Notes under the pieces: model-generated | Told to the model about the DNA's origin: nothing | Database searches by the model: none | What the model saw: only the letters and a program-made list of their open reading frames with translations | Shown here: piece by piece, positions 7,760 through 17,592 of the stretch | How the letters are laid out: the number at the start of each line of letters is the position of its first letter | Numbering within the stretch: the stretch's first letter is position 1 | Source of the DNA: Trichomonas vaginalis G3 | Taxonomy: Eukaryota > Parabasalia > Trichomonadida > Trichomonadidae | Assembly: GCF_026262505.1 (NCBI RefSeq) | Contig: NC_067203.1 | Location: 18,767,411 to 18,831,410 of the forward strand | Reading direction: 5' to 3' | DNA: 64,000 bases | Program-made: the position numbers and the translations under genes

Positions 7760-10135
7760 ATGGATGAAACAACTTTGAATCAATTGATCGAATTCTATGA
7801 ATCTGGCGAACAAGAAAAGATTGAATATGTTTTCCAGTTCTTACAAAATGTACAATTTGATTCAAGTGTTGGAAATACTATAGTTAACAAGATTTATACT
7901 GAAGGAATGTCTGAATTGCGAATTCTTCTATGCTTATCAATATTAAAAAGCTATAGAGTACCTTTAGAAAACCCTTTTGCACTACTTCCTCTCCTTTTAT
8001 CAAGCAATTCTTCAATAGTTTCGATGGCCTCATTAATTATATCAAATTTCATAATTACAGAAGAGCAAGTTAAAGCTCTTTTGTCATTAGATTCTCAATA
8101 TTATAATGGCTGTATCTCAATTATAAACCATTGCATAGATAATCAAATATATTCACCAGTCATAGTCGAATTTTTAATAAACGTGTTCAACAGTTCATCA
8201 GACCTTGAAATAAAAGTCAATGTAGCGAGTACATTATCCGATATTTTAATCAAAACAAAAATTTGCGATGAAAACTTAACAAACTTTTACAAAGAGTGCT
8301 TACAACAAGAAATTTCTAATGAAAACCTTCCAATATTGAACGCATTATTGCCCGGTACATCATTTTCCATGTTTAAAGGAGACGCTTTCAATCTTTTACT
8401 GAATCACTTTTCTTTCGTTGCTCAAATGTGTCCTCTTCCTCATATCGAATACAACGGCGTTACACTTTCTTCATTCTCACAAAGTTTGGCTTTAGAATTA
8501 AAGCGTTTACTTTTTCCTGAAGACTTTCACAGTCCATATGAGCAAGAAGGAGAAGAAGAAGAATATCTTTATCAAGAATTTACAGATGGTGACTTCATCT
8601 TTGATTCTGAGCTTCTTGTCCGTTCATGTATCAGCCACTGTTTACTTGATGACGACAAAATCGAAACATTTTCTAATGATTTGAGTTCATACATTGAATT
8701 CATTACTGATGAAGATTCTATTCGTTCATTATGTGTTAAAATGCTAAGTAAGAATTCCTTGTTACAAACAGCCGTTGATGTTTGCAAAGAAACAATGTAT
8801 CTTTCAGAGTTACATGAAGAAGCATCACTTTTCATTCTTACAGGTATCCTTACTCATGACAACCCATATGTTATTGACTGTCCTATTCCACAATCAAATG
8901 AATTTGCTCTTGCGCAGTACTTCAATTACGTGATTGAGTACGAGTCCGATGTTTCACCAACAATTGTTTCAGAAGCACTTGACGACGAATACTCATTCAT
9001 TGTTTATCTTAATGTTTGTTTTACTCTTTCACAGATTGAACGTGTTTTTCCTGATTCAACTATTTTAGCTGTTGAACGCGTTATTTATATGATCAACGTT
9101 CTTGGCGACAACAGCAACAACGAATTCATGACTGACATTCTTTCCCGTCTTGTCAGACATTCGCCAATTAGTTTTGCCGATGTTTTAGATGATTTTTTGT
9201 CTACACTTGTTGGTCTTTTAGAACAATTTTACATGAATCACACATTGTATGGTAGCATTGTTTTGTGTTTTGGAGCATTGTCTAAAGTTCCAGAATTCCA
9301 CAGTTATGTTGTCAACAGTGTTTGTCCAGTTGTTCTTAGTCTTCTTTCAGACTCAACGTCAGTCCGCTGTGGTATTGACATGTGTGTTTCATTACTTACA
9401 AACAAGAACTCACTTGATCAACTTGAAAGTATTCAAGAATCTGTTTCATCTATTTGTAATGCTTTCTTCAGTGCACTTGAAAGTATCGAACTTGACAAGT
9501 ATCTTGGTGAGAAGATTTCCAAAATCATGTTTTTCTTCTCTAAAGTTAGTTGTAGCGATGAAGTCTATGATACATGTCTTTGGTTGTTACGTAACATGGA
9601 TCCACTTTTTTTCAAATGTTTTTGTTCTGTTTTAGTTGTTTTCATTTCAACACGTGGTTTTGATGCAGCTATTGACGTCTTCAACATTCTTTCAGAACGT
9701 CTTCATAGTGAACATTCTAACATCCTTTCACAAATTGCATGTTGTCTTTTCTCAGTTCTCTCTCTGAACGACAAAGACTCAGTTGTATCTCATCTTTCAA
9801 GTCTTATTCCAGATCTTTTGAATCTTTTCATCGACAAAGCTCTTTCATTTAATTTTATATCATCATTTGACCTCAAACTCATGTGTTTTGGTCTTTTTGT
9901 TTTCCACGATGTTGATACACGTATCATTTGTGCATGCATCAGTCTTCTTGAACAAAGCACAGATTACGAACAAGGCAAAACATACTCATTCTGCAACAAT
10001 GATCCATTATACTTCTCTCACCCTCTTAAGAACGAACCTGTTTTAGATAGCATTCATCGCCTTTTCCCAGACACATCTATCTTAGACTCCGATGCACAAT
10101 CAATGATCAAACGAATTGAAGAACACAACCAATAA
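7760..10135 (+). CDS. HEAT/ARM-repeat protein, importin-beta-like
   Basis: This 791-residue protein is almost entirely helical, with the Leu/Ile/Ser pattern of HEAT repeats across its length (for example the run IVEFLINVFNSSSDLEIKVN). An acidic insertion (EQEGEEEEYLYQEFTDGDF, about residues 255-273) sits in the first half. The combination of stacked HEAT repeats and a central acidic loop resembles karyopherin-beta nuclear import or export receptors such as importin-4, -5 and -9, where such a loop contacts cargo or RanGTP. The N-terminal Ran-binding region is not clearly recognisable, and the protein is shorter than usual (about 850-1,100 residues). Other HEAT scaffolds cannot be excluded. The stop codon overlaps a TAAA poly(A) signal. 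Confidence 0.6.
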   Translation: MDETTLNQLIEFYESGEQEKIEYVFQFLQNVQFDSSVGNTIVNKIYTEGMSELRILLCLSILKSYRVPLENPFALLPLLLSSNSSIVSMASLIISNFIITEEQVKALLSLDSQYYNGCISIINHCIDNQIYSPVIVEFLINVFNSSSDLEIKVNVASTLSDILIKTKICDENLTNFYKECLQQEISNENLPILNALLPGTSFSMFKGDAFNLLLNHFSFVAQMCPLPHIEYNGVTLSSFSQSLALELKRLLFPEDFHSPYEQEGEEEEYLYQEFTDGDFIFDSELLVRSCISHCLLDDDKIETFSNDLSSYIEFITDEDSIRSLCVKMLSKNSLLQTAVDVCKETMYLSELHEEASLFILTGILTHDNPYVIDCPIPQSNEFALAQYFNYVIEYESDVSPTIVSEALDDEYSFIVYLNVCFTLSQIERVFPDSTILAVERVIYMINVLGDNSNNEFMTDILSRLVRHSPISFADVLDDFLSTLVGLLEQFYMNHTLYGSIVLCFGALSKVPEFHSYVVNSVCPVVLSLLSDSTSVRCGIDMCVSLLTNKNSLDQLESIQESVSSICNAFFSALESIELDKYLGEKISKIMFFFSKVSCSDEVYDTCLWLLRNMDPLFFKCFCSVLVVFISTRGFDAAIDVFNILSERLHSEHSNILSQIACCLFSVLSLNDKDSVVSHLSSLIPDLLNLFIDKALSFNFISSFDLKLMCFGLFVFHDVDTRIICACISLLEQSTDYEQGKTYSFCNNDPLYFSHPLKNEPVLDSIHRLFPDTSILDSDAQSMIKRIEEHNQ

Positions 10136-10854
10136 AATATTCATTTTTTTGTTTTTATCATGTAAATATGAACTTGTTATATATTTTATCAATATTTATA
10201 TGTATTATGAATCTTAATCTTAGTCTTGCAATTAAAGCAAATACAACCACAATTGTCAAGCTTTAAGTAGAGCATGGAGTTAATTCTAACATGAAACATA
10301 TTCTCTTTCTTTTCATGTTTATTATTGCATTATAACATTTTCTCGAACTTAATGAATGCCATCTTAGTCTTGGGGATTTAGATCTTTTTAAAAAGACTAT
10401 AGGGTAATGAGATATTGACAATAGAGCTAAGATTATCAAATATTTTTTTGAGAGTGCGTCTATACATTGAAATAAGATATAGTTATCTGCATATTATTCA
10501 AGAATAAACACATTTAAATTTGAAGTTTTTTTTAATGTCAACACACTTAAATATGAAGATGGTGATATGTCTCGACAAAGATAATCGTCATCCATAATAT
10601 TTCAACGATAATTTCTCATATTATATTGTATTCACTTTATTTAAGCAATCACATGCCTGAAATTGCAGAGAGAGACTTTACCAATATTACATATCCTAGA
10701 ATACAGATAAAATGGTGAAATATAGAAAAATCATTAGCTGATAAAAAAATCAAATTACTTTATAGCCAACTCAATTTGTTTATTTTCATATCTGTTTTTA
10801 AATATCAAATCCAACCAATTCATTATCATAAATAATTTCAAAAATAGTGTCTGT
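10136..10854. other. Intergenic, 0.7 kb
   Basis: AT-rich, with no coding frame, tRNA-like sequence or strong repeat seen. TCATTA (10820) and TCATA (10826) are initiator-like motifs about 30 bp before the ATG at 10855. Confidence 0.4.
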
Positions 10855-12114
10855 ATGTGCTCTCAATTTGGGAGGTTTTTTCCAATGGACGAGAACTCAG
10901 AGTGCCACGCTCGGCTCTCTTGGTTCTCAAGGTCCCCGGACGTTCGGCAACGAGTATTTCATCCAGGCTTGCGTCATCCTTCGAGATTGAATACAAAACC
11001 CAAAGCTTGGATTAGACCTCCTGACCAAAATCCAGATATTCAATTAAAACTAGCACACAACAGATTTACATCTCATGCTCAAATGCTCATGCAATTATCA
11101 GACGCCAAAAATATATTTTCACGACAACTTCCTAATATGGGCTCTGCATACATTGCCCGATTAGTTTTTGATGTCGAAGCCGAGACCGTAATGGTTATGC
11201 ATCGTGGCAGGGTCATGGGCGGTATATGTTCTCGATTATTTATGAAAGAAGAATTTGTTGAAATCGTTTTTTGTGCGGTCGATTGCACACTTCAATCACG
11301 TGGCTACGGTAGAATTGCCATGAATTTCTTGAAAGATGTTTTACAAACTCACGAACTCTACGATATTTTAACTTGTGCAGATAACGAAGCTGTTACTTAT
11401 TTCAAGAAGCAAGGATTCAACAGCAAAGAAATTTTGATAGATCCTAAGCGCTGGGTTGGCTGCATTAAAGACTACGAAGGCATTACTCTTGTTCATTGTC
11501 ACATAGCTCCAGATATCGACTATTCTAAGATGCCACAAGTCATTGCCAAGCAGATCAGTCTGTTGTCCAAGAAAACAGGCATCAAAGTTAACCAAATGCC
11601 GCGTGAATTTGATTTTACATGGAATGGTTATCCACAACGACCAACATTTATTTCGATTCCGATACCGAAACTGCTCAAGAATGCAATAAACGCGAAGCCA
11701 CCAGAAGATTATGATAAAAAAATGGAGACATTCAGAGCAAAATGCATCAAAATATTACAAGAGCTTAAAGCGGACAAAAGGTTCGGTCTTACATTCATCA
11801 GACCAGTTACAGAAGAAATTGCTCCAGGATACTTCGCAAAAATACCAAAACCAATGGATTTTCTTACAATCGAGAAACGCTTAGCCAAATTCCCAGATTA
11901 TTATAAATCTCCTTATCTACTAGCTAAAGATATCCAACTAATGTGCATAAACTGCCAGAGATTCAACGCTCCAGATACAATTTTCTTCAAGCAGGCCAAT
12001 GAAGCCATGTCTGCTTTCATAGAGTTATATAATCAGGAGTTCCCTGATTATCCACTTGACGCTGAGCTTAGTGTCCTCCCTCCGCCACCTCCGCCTCAGA
12101 AGTCATCGAAATAA
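10855..12114 (+). CDS. GCN5: GCN5/PCAF-type histone acetyltransferase with bromodomain
   Basis: The 419-residue protein has the compact GCN5 layout. A GNAT acetyltransferase domain occupies about residues 95-235: AYIARLVFDVEAETVMV, GGICSRLF, then VEIVFCAV with catalytic Glu136, the acetyl-CoA loop QSRGYGRIAMNFLK and YFKKQGFNSKEI. A bromodomain fills about 290-400, with the ZA-loop proline (KPMDF) and the acetyl-lysine-binding Asn371 in QRFNAPD. In other eukaryotes GCN5 acetylates histone H3 within SAGA/ADA complexes in the nucleus. The PCAF-specific N-terminal domain is absent, as in yeast-like GCN5. The C-terminus is a proline run. Alternative ATG: 10885. Two initiator motifs lie about 30 bp upstream, and the stop is overlapped by TAAA. 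Confidence 0.93.
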   Translation: MCSQFGRFFPMDENSECHARLSWFSRSPDVRQRVFHPGLRHPSRLNTKPKAWIRPPDQNPDIQLKLAHNRFTSHAQMLMQLSDAKNIFSRQLPNMGSAYIARLVFDVEAETVMVMHRGRVMGGICSRLFMKEEFVEIVFCAVDCTLQSRGYGRIAMNFLKDVLQTHELYDILTCADNEAVTYFKKQGFNSKEILIDPKRWVGCIKDYEGITLVHCHIAPDIDYSKMPQVIAKQISLLSKKTGIKVNQMPREFDFTWNGYPQRPTFISIPIPKLLKNAINAKPPEDYDKKMETFRAKCIKILQELKADKRFGLTFIRPVTEEIAPGYFAKIPKPMDFLTIEKRLAKFPDYYKSPYLLAKDIQLMCINCQRFNAPDTIFFKQANEAMSAFIELYNQEFPDYPLDAELSVLPPPPPPQKSSK

Positions 12115-12680
12115 ATAGATACTATCATGTTTGAACCAAATATATATTTGTTTTTTGTATTCATTTAAAATTAATTTGAATAATACAAGATTTTTTCCGA
12201 AATTAATATTGTATAAACATAGTTTATGATAATTTTCTTTCAATATTACCATATAAATCATCTTGCCTTTCTAAATATATGATATTTGGTCACATGTTCA
12301 ATTAGAAAATTTAATCTTTCAACGATATTTACGAAAAATATAAGATTTCACGAACCCATATTTATAAAAATAAATTAATTACTTGATGCACTTAATAATA
12401 TATCACTCCATAATATCAGAAATCAATGAAATAAATTTTGTCATGAATTTGAAATCGGTTCTTAGGGCCAATTTTCTAAATTTAAAACCAACACATGTTT
12501 GTAATCAATATGCATTAAAAATATTTGAGATTCAATTAAACGATAAGGGGATTGACTGCTCAATTCAATTTTGATAATAACCACATCCAAATATCATGTA
12601 AAAGGTATCAAAGAGAAAATTTGTTTATAATAATATTTATTAATTCAGAGGGCAGCCGATCAAAATTTGAGCTCAATTCA
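12115..12680. other. Intergenic
   Basis: AT-rich spacer. The frame before 12681 is open but has no ATG and no protein-like pattern, so the kinase is started at 12681. Nothing else was recognised. Confidence 0.4.
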
Positions 12681-13748
12681 ATGCGCCACGTGAGGCGGCT
12701 TTCGCTACCAGCAAGCCTCAACAGCCCTCGCCTCGTGACAATTGATGACACACACCAAGCCAAAGTCAAAAAGATTAACCAATATCTTTGTTTGTGCAAA
12801 CTTGGCTCAGGTGCATCATCAAAAGTTTATTTAGCACAAGATACAGTCACAAACGAATACTATGCTCTTAAGATGTTCAAAACCTCCGAATTATCCAAGA
12901 CAGGAAATGGTTTACAAACTCTTGAGCGAGAAATTCGCAATATGAGGTTAGTAAAACACAAAAACATTATTCGTATGAAAGAAGCTTTACATTCAAAAGA
13001 TGAAGGCATTGCCTGCATTGTTTTTGAATGGGCAGATTGCGGAAGTATAGAAAATTTAATAGAACGTGGATTTATTCTTGACGAACGCGTTATCTCACGT
13101 ATTTTCTACCAGATTGTTACAGGGTTGCAGTTTCTTCACGATCAAGGAATTGTTCATCAGGATATTAAGCCATCAAATGTACTTATTTTTTCTGACGGCT
13201 CTGTGAAAATCTCAGATTTTGGAATCGGACATCGTTTCCAATCGGCAGATACTGTTGTTGGAACTCCGGCATATCAAGCTCCAGAAGTTTTTGGCAGCGA
13301 AGAAGAGCCAGAGGAAGAGAACCTTGACGAAGAGCCACTGGATCCGTGCAAGGAAGACGTCTGGAGCCTAGGAATATCACTTTACCAGACAAAATTCTTA
13401 AGGTTACCATATACAGGAGCAAACGTATACGAAATAGCAAGCATGATAAGAACTACAGATCTAGAGATCCCACCTGATGTTTCTCCAGAGCTCAAAGACT
13501 TGATTACGCACATGCTTACAGTTGATCCCATGAAACGATACTCTTTACATGAAGTTGCTGCCCACCCATTCATTCAGAGAGGTGAGAAGCCTATTCCGTT
13601 GCCGATTAGGAAGAAACCTCCGCCAAAACCTTCCCCAGAATTTGCTATTCATAACATTAGTGCTGTTGTATGCGATGACGGTTACTCTTTCGGCTATGAA
13701 GAGGCAAACCGTTGGTGGTGCCCTCCAAGGACACTATCCCGCAATTAA
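12681..13748 (+). CDS. Ser/Thr protein kinase, LKB1/CaMKK-like, with HQD catalytic loop
   Basis: From the ATG at 12681 the protein has 355 residues. The kinase domain covers about 36-298: glycine loop LGSGASSKVYLA (41-52), ATP lysine K64 (YALKMF), catalytic loop GIVHQDIKPSNV with D161, DFG at 179-181, and GTPAYQAPEVF with APE at 200-202. The order VHxDIKPSN...GTPAxxAPE...PxDVWSLGISLYQ resembles LKB1 and CaMKK, upstream kinases of AMPK. The usual HRD arginine is Gln160, so the standard phospho-loop contact is absent; LKB1 itself has Lys there. An acidic insertion (EEEPEEENLDEE) follows the activation segment. The basic, serine-containing N-terminus (MRHVRRLSLPAS) could itself be phosphorylated. 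Assignment within the CAMK/CAMKK group is an inference. Confidence 0.85.
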   Translation: MRHVRRLSLPASLNSPRLVTIDDTHQAKVKKINQYLCLCKLGSGASSKVYLAQDTVTNEYYALKMFKTSELSKTGNGLQTLEREIRNMRLVKHKNIIRMKEALHSKDEGIACIVFEWADCGSIENLIERGFILDERVISRIFYQIVTGLQFLHDQGIVHQDIKPSNVLIFSDGSVKISDFGIGHRFQSADTVVGTPAYQAPEVFGSEEEPEEENLDEEPLDPCKEDVWSLGISLYQTKFLRLPYTGANVYEIASMIRTTDLEIPPDVSPELKDLITHMLTVDPMKRYSLHEVAAHPFIQRGEKPIPLPIRKKPPPKPSPEFAIHNISAVVCDDGYSFGYEEANRWWCPPRTLSRN

Positions 13749-13857
13749 TATTTTTTTTTATTTTAAAATACGGACTGCTTATTTTTATTCTCATTTGTTT
13801 TTAATCCAAGGCATTATTTTTATGCCTTGTTACTAAACAATAATTAGTTTTACTTAA

Positions 13858-14141
13858 TTACTCTCTATTTTGTTTAGTCTTCCAAAAAAGTATTTTTTTT
13901 TCACAGACTTTCGATCAAGAGCAGTCTTTCCATTTTTATCCTTTGCTTCATTATCAGCTCCAATAAAGATAAGATATTCAAAAACTTCAAGATGACCATA
14001 GAGTGATGCAAGAATGAGTGGAGTAGATCCAAAATTATCCTTTGCTTCTTTATCAGCTCCAATAAAGATAAGTTAATTAACAGCTTCAAGATGACCTTCA
14101 GTTGATGCAATCCTGAGTGCTAAACCTAAAGAATTTCTGGC
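13858..14141 (-). pseudogene. Decayed ankyrin-repeat fragment
   Basis: On the minus strand one phase reads as about two and a half trichomonad ankyrin repeats, with pieces such as [20 protein letters not shown] and [18 protein letters not shown]. It has one internal TAA where the repeat should read a tyrosine codon, and no start codon, promoter or rest of the gene. It is the tail end of a dead paralogue of genes like the one at 6174. The repeats are still easy to align, so decay is fairly recent. It lies downstream of the kinase at 12681. Confidence 0.7.
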
Positions 14142-14159
14142 CTATGGGAAGCTGTCGCC

Positions 14160-14220
14160 TTACACTTTTAGTGTAGTCGCAATCTCGCTTCGATAAAATG
14201 CGAGCACGCTAAAAGTGTAA
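14160..14220. repeat. Inverted repeat with 12-bp perfect stem
   Basis: TTACACTTTTAG at 14160-14171 is perfectly inverted as CTAAAAGTGTAA at 14209-14220. A second short stem (CTCGC with GCGAG) lies inside the loop. It sits in a gene-free stretch between the ankyrin fragment and the PH kinase. It could be the end of a small mobile element, a terminator or a structured RNA; the sequence does not decide. Confidence 0.55.
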
Positions 14221-14504
14221 ATTTACAACAATAATTTTGCCAAAGTAATTATCAAAACTCTACAAAGCTTAGTAGCTTTTCATGTACACTCAATACCTGT
14301 GAATATATTACCGGCCAAATCCTAAGGTTTCCGTATAATTTGAAGACGAACAAAAAGTTAGAATCCGAGCCCAGAACTTAGCACAAATGATTGCTTGGAC
14401 AATAGGTTTAAATGAACCCAAGTAAAAAAAATCGTGCCAATATTTATATATAGCGCAAAATTTTTATTAACAACTAATATACATAAACACAAAAACAATA
14501 TAGG
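14221..14504. other. Intergenic, nothing recognised
   Basis: AT-rich spacer downstream of the hairpin and of the PH kinase gene, which ends at 14505. Confidence 0.35.
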
Positions 14505-15689
14505 TCAATCAGATGAAAATTGAGACAAATCAATTTTCTCTGAAGTATATTTTCCATTGAAATTTGATGGAATCAAATGAACATCGTGAATAGGGAGGTT
14601 CTTTATTTGGAGAGATCTGTTGGCCGCTTTCTCCCAATTGACACTCTTGAAATAAGCAGATTCTTTTATTTGCTGGACAGAAAACCTTTCTTTTGGATCT
14701 TTTTTGAGAACATTTCGTAAAAGTTCCGAAAGATCTTTATTGAAATTCTGCGGGATTTTTAATTCTTCTTCTACTATAGCTTTCATGGTTTTCTCTTTGA
14801 TATCTCGTGAAAAAGGGTTATATCCGAAGTTGATTTCGAACAATAAAATTCCGAAAGCCCAAATATCTACTTTGTTTGAATATAACTGGTGTTTGATCAT
14901 TTCAGGGGCCATATATGAAGATGTACCACATATTTCCGTACTAGTTTCCGAAATGGTCGATAAACCAAAATCTGATAATTTTATGTGGCCAGATGAGTTA
15001 ATCAGTATGTTTTCTGGTTTCAAATCTCTATATATTATACCATTAGAGTGTAAAAACTCTAAAGCAATAACGAGTTCGGACATTATTATTAAAATATCTT
15101 CATTTGATCGATTTATTACTCTGTTCATCCAGAAGTATAAATCGCCTCCTGATATGTATTCTAAACATAACGAGTATCTTTTGCTATTCTCTACTACTCC
15201 CTTTTTAGAAATAATCATTGGGTGTTTGAACTCGTTTAGTATTTTATTTTCGACATAGAGTGCTTTCATTGAACTGGAATTATTCTTGTTTGCTGTTTTT
15301 AAAACAACTAATTCGTTTGTTTGAGTATTTTGAGCTAGATAAACTTCAGAGCTATAGCCTGATCCGATTTTGCATATAAACAAGTAAATTTTATAATTGT
15401 CGGTAATTCCCAGTTGTTCAAGTATTGTTTTGAATGAAAATTGGAACTCTTTTATTATGGTTTCATTTTTTGAACAAAATATCAATGGTTGGTTATTCAT
15501 AAATACGACATTCAACGATCCATTGTCGAGTTCTGATATTGAAACGGCATTTTTCATCGGAATTTCTAATTCGTTATTTTGATTATTTTCGTCTTTGCTT
15601 AATATAAAGGATTTGTCATCAAAATACACCTTTCTTCTCATCCACATCCCTTTAACTGAGCCTTTTTTACTCAGCCATCCTTCAAACAT
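14505..15689 (-). CDS. PH-domain Ser/Thr kinase, AGC/PKB-like
   Basis: The chosen start at 15689 gives 394 residues and begins exactly with a PH domain (MFEGWLSKKGSVKGMWMRRK, residues 1 to about 93). A kinase domain follows at about 101-347: glycine loop IGSGYSSEVYLA, ATP lysine K131, IIYRDLKPENIL with D222, DFG at 240-242 and GTSSYMAPEM. The YRD form of the catalytic loop and the FKSVNWEK segment after the domain are typical of AGC kinases, and PH plus AGC kinase is the PKB/Akt layout. A canonical hydrophobic motif at the C-terminus is not evident. PH domains bind membrane phosphoinositides, so activation at the plasma membrane is likely. The frame is open further upstream to 15854, but TCATT and TCACT initiators lie about 15-25 nt before the 15689 ATG. 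A TIR element sits about 125 bp upstream of the start. Confidence 0.85.
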   Translation of the reverse strand: MFEGWLSKKGSVKGMWMRRKVYFDDKSFILSKDENNQNNELEIPMKNAVSISELDNGSLNVVFMNNQPLIFCSKNETIIKEFQFSFKTILEQLGITDNYKIYLFICKIGSGYSSEVYLAQNTQTNELVVLKTANKNNSSSMKALYVENKILNEFKHPMIISKKGVVENSKRYSLCLEYISGGDLYFWMNRVINRSNEDILIIMSELVIALEFLHSNGIIYRDLKPENILINSSGHIKLSDFGLSTISETSTEICGTSSYMAPEMIKHQLYSNKVDIWAFGILLFEINFGYNPFSRDIKEKTMKAIVEEELKIPQNFNKDLSELLRNVLKKDPKERFSVQQIKESAYFKSVNWEKAANRSLQIKNLPIHDVHLIPSNFNGKYTSEKIDLSQFSSD

Positions 15690-15808
15690 TCGATAAATAG
15701 AGTGAGAATGAGAATTTGTGAAAAAAAATTTACAATTGACAGTTGGTGTAAGGCGGATCATAAGGTTATTTTTAAAGAATAATGGTTGAGGAATATAATA
15801 ACATACCT

Positions 15809-17592
15809 GTTGGATTAAGGGTTTCGTTTTGCGAAAAAAACGTACAATACGCAATTTCGCTAAAAAAACATTTAGCTAGCAATTTCGACCTTTGACTCCA
15901 CTCAAGACGTCACTTTTTTAATTTTGCGGTATCATATTTTTGGAAAATCTTTATGAATATTATATAAAAAGTCTCTTTAATATATATATTTCATATTTTT
16001 ATCGATTTTTAAAGTTTTTGCGAAAAGTATTCAATTATTTTTGCTATTTGGTCGGGTAAATGTCAGATTTGCGACATTTTCTGATATGATATTCTGTTGT
16101 AAACAGAAATTCATCAAAAGTGACACCTCAGAAAAGCTAAAATATTGAATTTTTGGAACTTTTGATAGAGCATGTTTTTAAATATTAATTAAAGTAAATG
16201 TATATTTTGTAAAGATTCTTTTTAATAAAAAAATAAAATTTTGAAGAAGAACACAAAATCTTCTGAAAAATAATATCACATAAACTCATATTATTTTCTA
16301 ATATATAACTATTTTATATAAAAATCAAATTCAATGATCTTAAAAGCGAAGGATAAACCTCAAAATTTACGAATATAATGAGTGGGAATATAATGCTTAT
16401 CTATCATAAAACCATATGAAATATTAATTTTTGCTTTACGCCTAATTTTTGACGACAATTAGCAAAAAATGTTAAATGTTAACACTCAGTCCATTTGAAT
16501 ATGAAAAATAAAATTGACTTTGATTAAATGTTTTTATTTATCATGCAATTCTTCTTGCGACCAAAGATTTGAATAAAATTTCAAAAAATAAGATAGCTTA
16601 AAAAATAATATACGGTAGTGTTTACTAATAGATGAATAGTATATAAATTCTATTAAAATGGATTTGATCCAAAAAAATATATAAAATTTGATCATAAATA
16701 AAATCGTTTTAAATTACTTCTTCATTTAAATTATAACAATTATTTTTGGTTTTATATTTTTTTGGTCGGGTAAATGTCAGATTTGCGACATTTTCTGATA
16801 TGATATTCAGATTCTACGTTGATAATAATGCTTATAGAACCCTCTTGCTATTGTGTCAAAATTGCGAAACCGATAGCAAAAATATCTCGCAATATCAAAA
16901 TTGAGATATTGAGTGAATTATGCATTATAGAGATTAAAAATCTGATTTGTGAAAACATCTCATCAGTTTCTAGCTAATTCAAAAATCTTTACTATCTTAT
17001 TCGATTAAAATGAAAAGGGAATAGTTTCATTATGCTTTAAATGACAGCCTTATAATATAATCATAGTTTTCGCTCAATATGCAGCATTTTTTTTTCGAAA
17101 TCTATGGTCAATATTCTAAATACTGATTGCTTTGCATTCATATCTCTTACATTTTCTATACCCACATCACTATTCATTGCTATTCCTATCTTTTTCATTT
17201 TTGTTTGTTTCTCATAATTTCTCAAAAAACACGATAACTTGATATTTGTAAATATCATACTTTATAACGTAAATAAGAACTTGACCTATTAAGAAAAGCA
17301 GTAATGAAAAGAAAATCTGAAATTCATAAAAATTACAAGTTTCTGATGACAATTAGCTTAATTAAACCAGGTACAAGATTATATAATTGTATTTTCTATC
17401 CAATTATCCATATAATATCTTATCCAGAAAAAATAACTTGATCAATACCAAATGATTTTTTAACTAGTAAATAAAGTATTTTCTTTACACACACATTGTA
17501 TATCATAGTTTTTTTTTTGGTTTCGCAAAACATCCAAAAACAAATATGCTATAAAAGTGACAATTTTAGCAAAACGAAACCCTTAGTTGGAT
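15809..17592. mobile_element. Non-coding TIR element with 7-bp target duplication
   Basis: TAAGGGTTTCGTTTTGC at 15816-15832 is inverted at 17569-17585. Similarity continues less perfectly inward, with GTCACTTTT and TATTTTTGG-like blocks on both sides. The element (15816-17585, 1.77 kb) is flanked by GTTGGAT at 15809-15815 and again at 17586-17592, which looks like a target-site duplication. No frame inside resembles a transposase, so it is a non-autonomous DNA transposon. The 7-bp duplication does not point clearly to one superfamily; hAT elements usually make 8 bp. It landed just upstream of the PH-kinase promoter. Confidence 0.75.
16047..16808. repeat. Two identical 48-bp direct repeats inside the TIR element
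   Basis: The 48 bp at 16047-16094 recur without a difference at 16761-16808, spaced by 714 bp. The core reads GGTCGGGTAAATGTCAG followed by ATTTGCGACATTTTC. The stretch between the copies is AT-rich and shows no other clear repeat. The identity suggests a recent internal duplication, or a site that must be kept, such as a protein-binding site of the element. Confidence 0.85.

Noticed and set aside
15690-15854. N-terminal extension of the PH kinase, with a GTATGT splice-like site at about 15,805
   Set aside because: The extension runs into the transposon end, no ACTAACACACAG 3' splice motif exists, and initiators lie just before the 15689 ATG.
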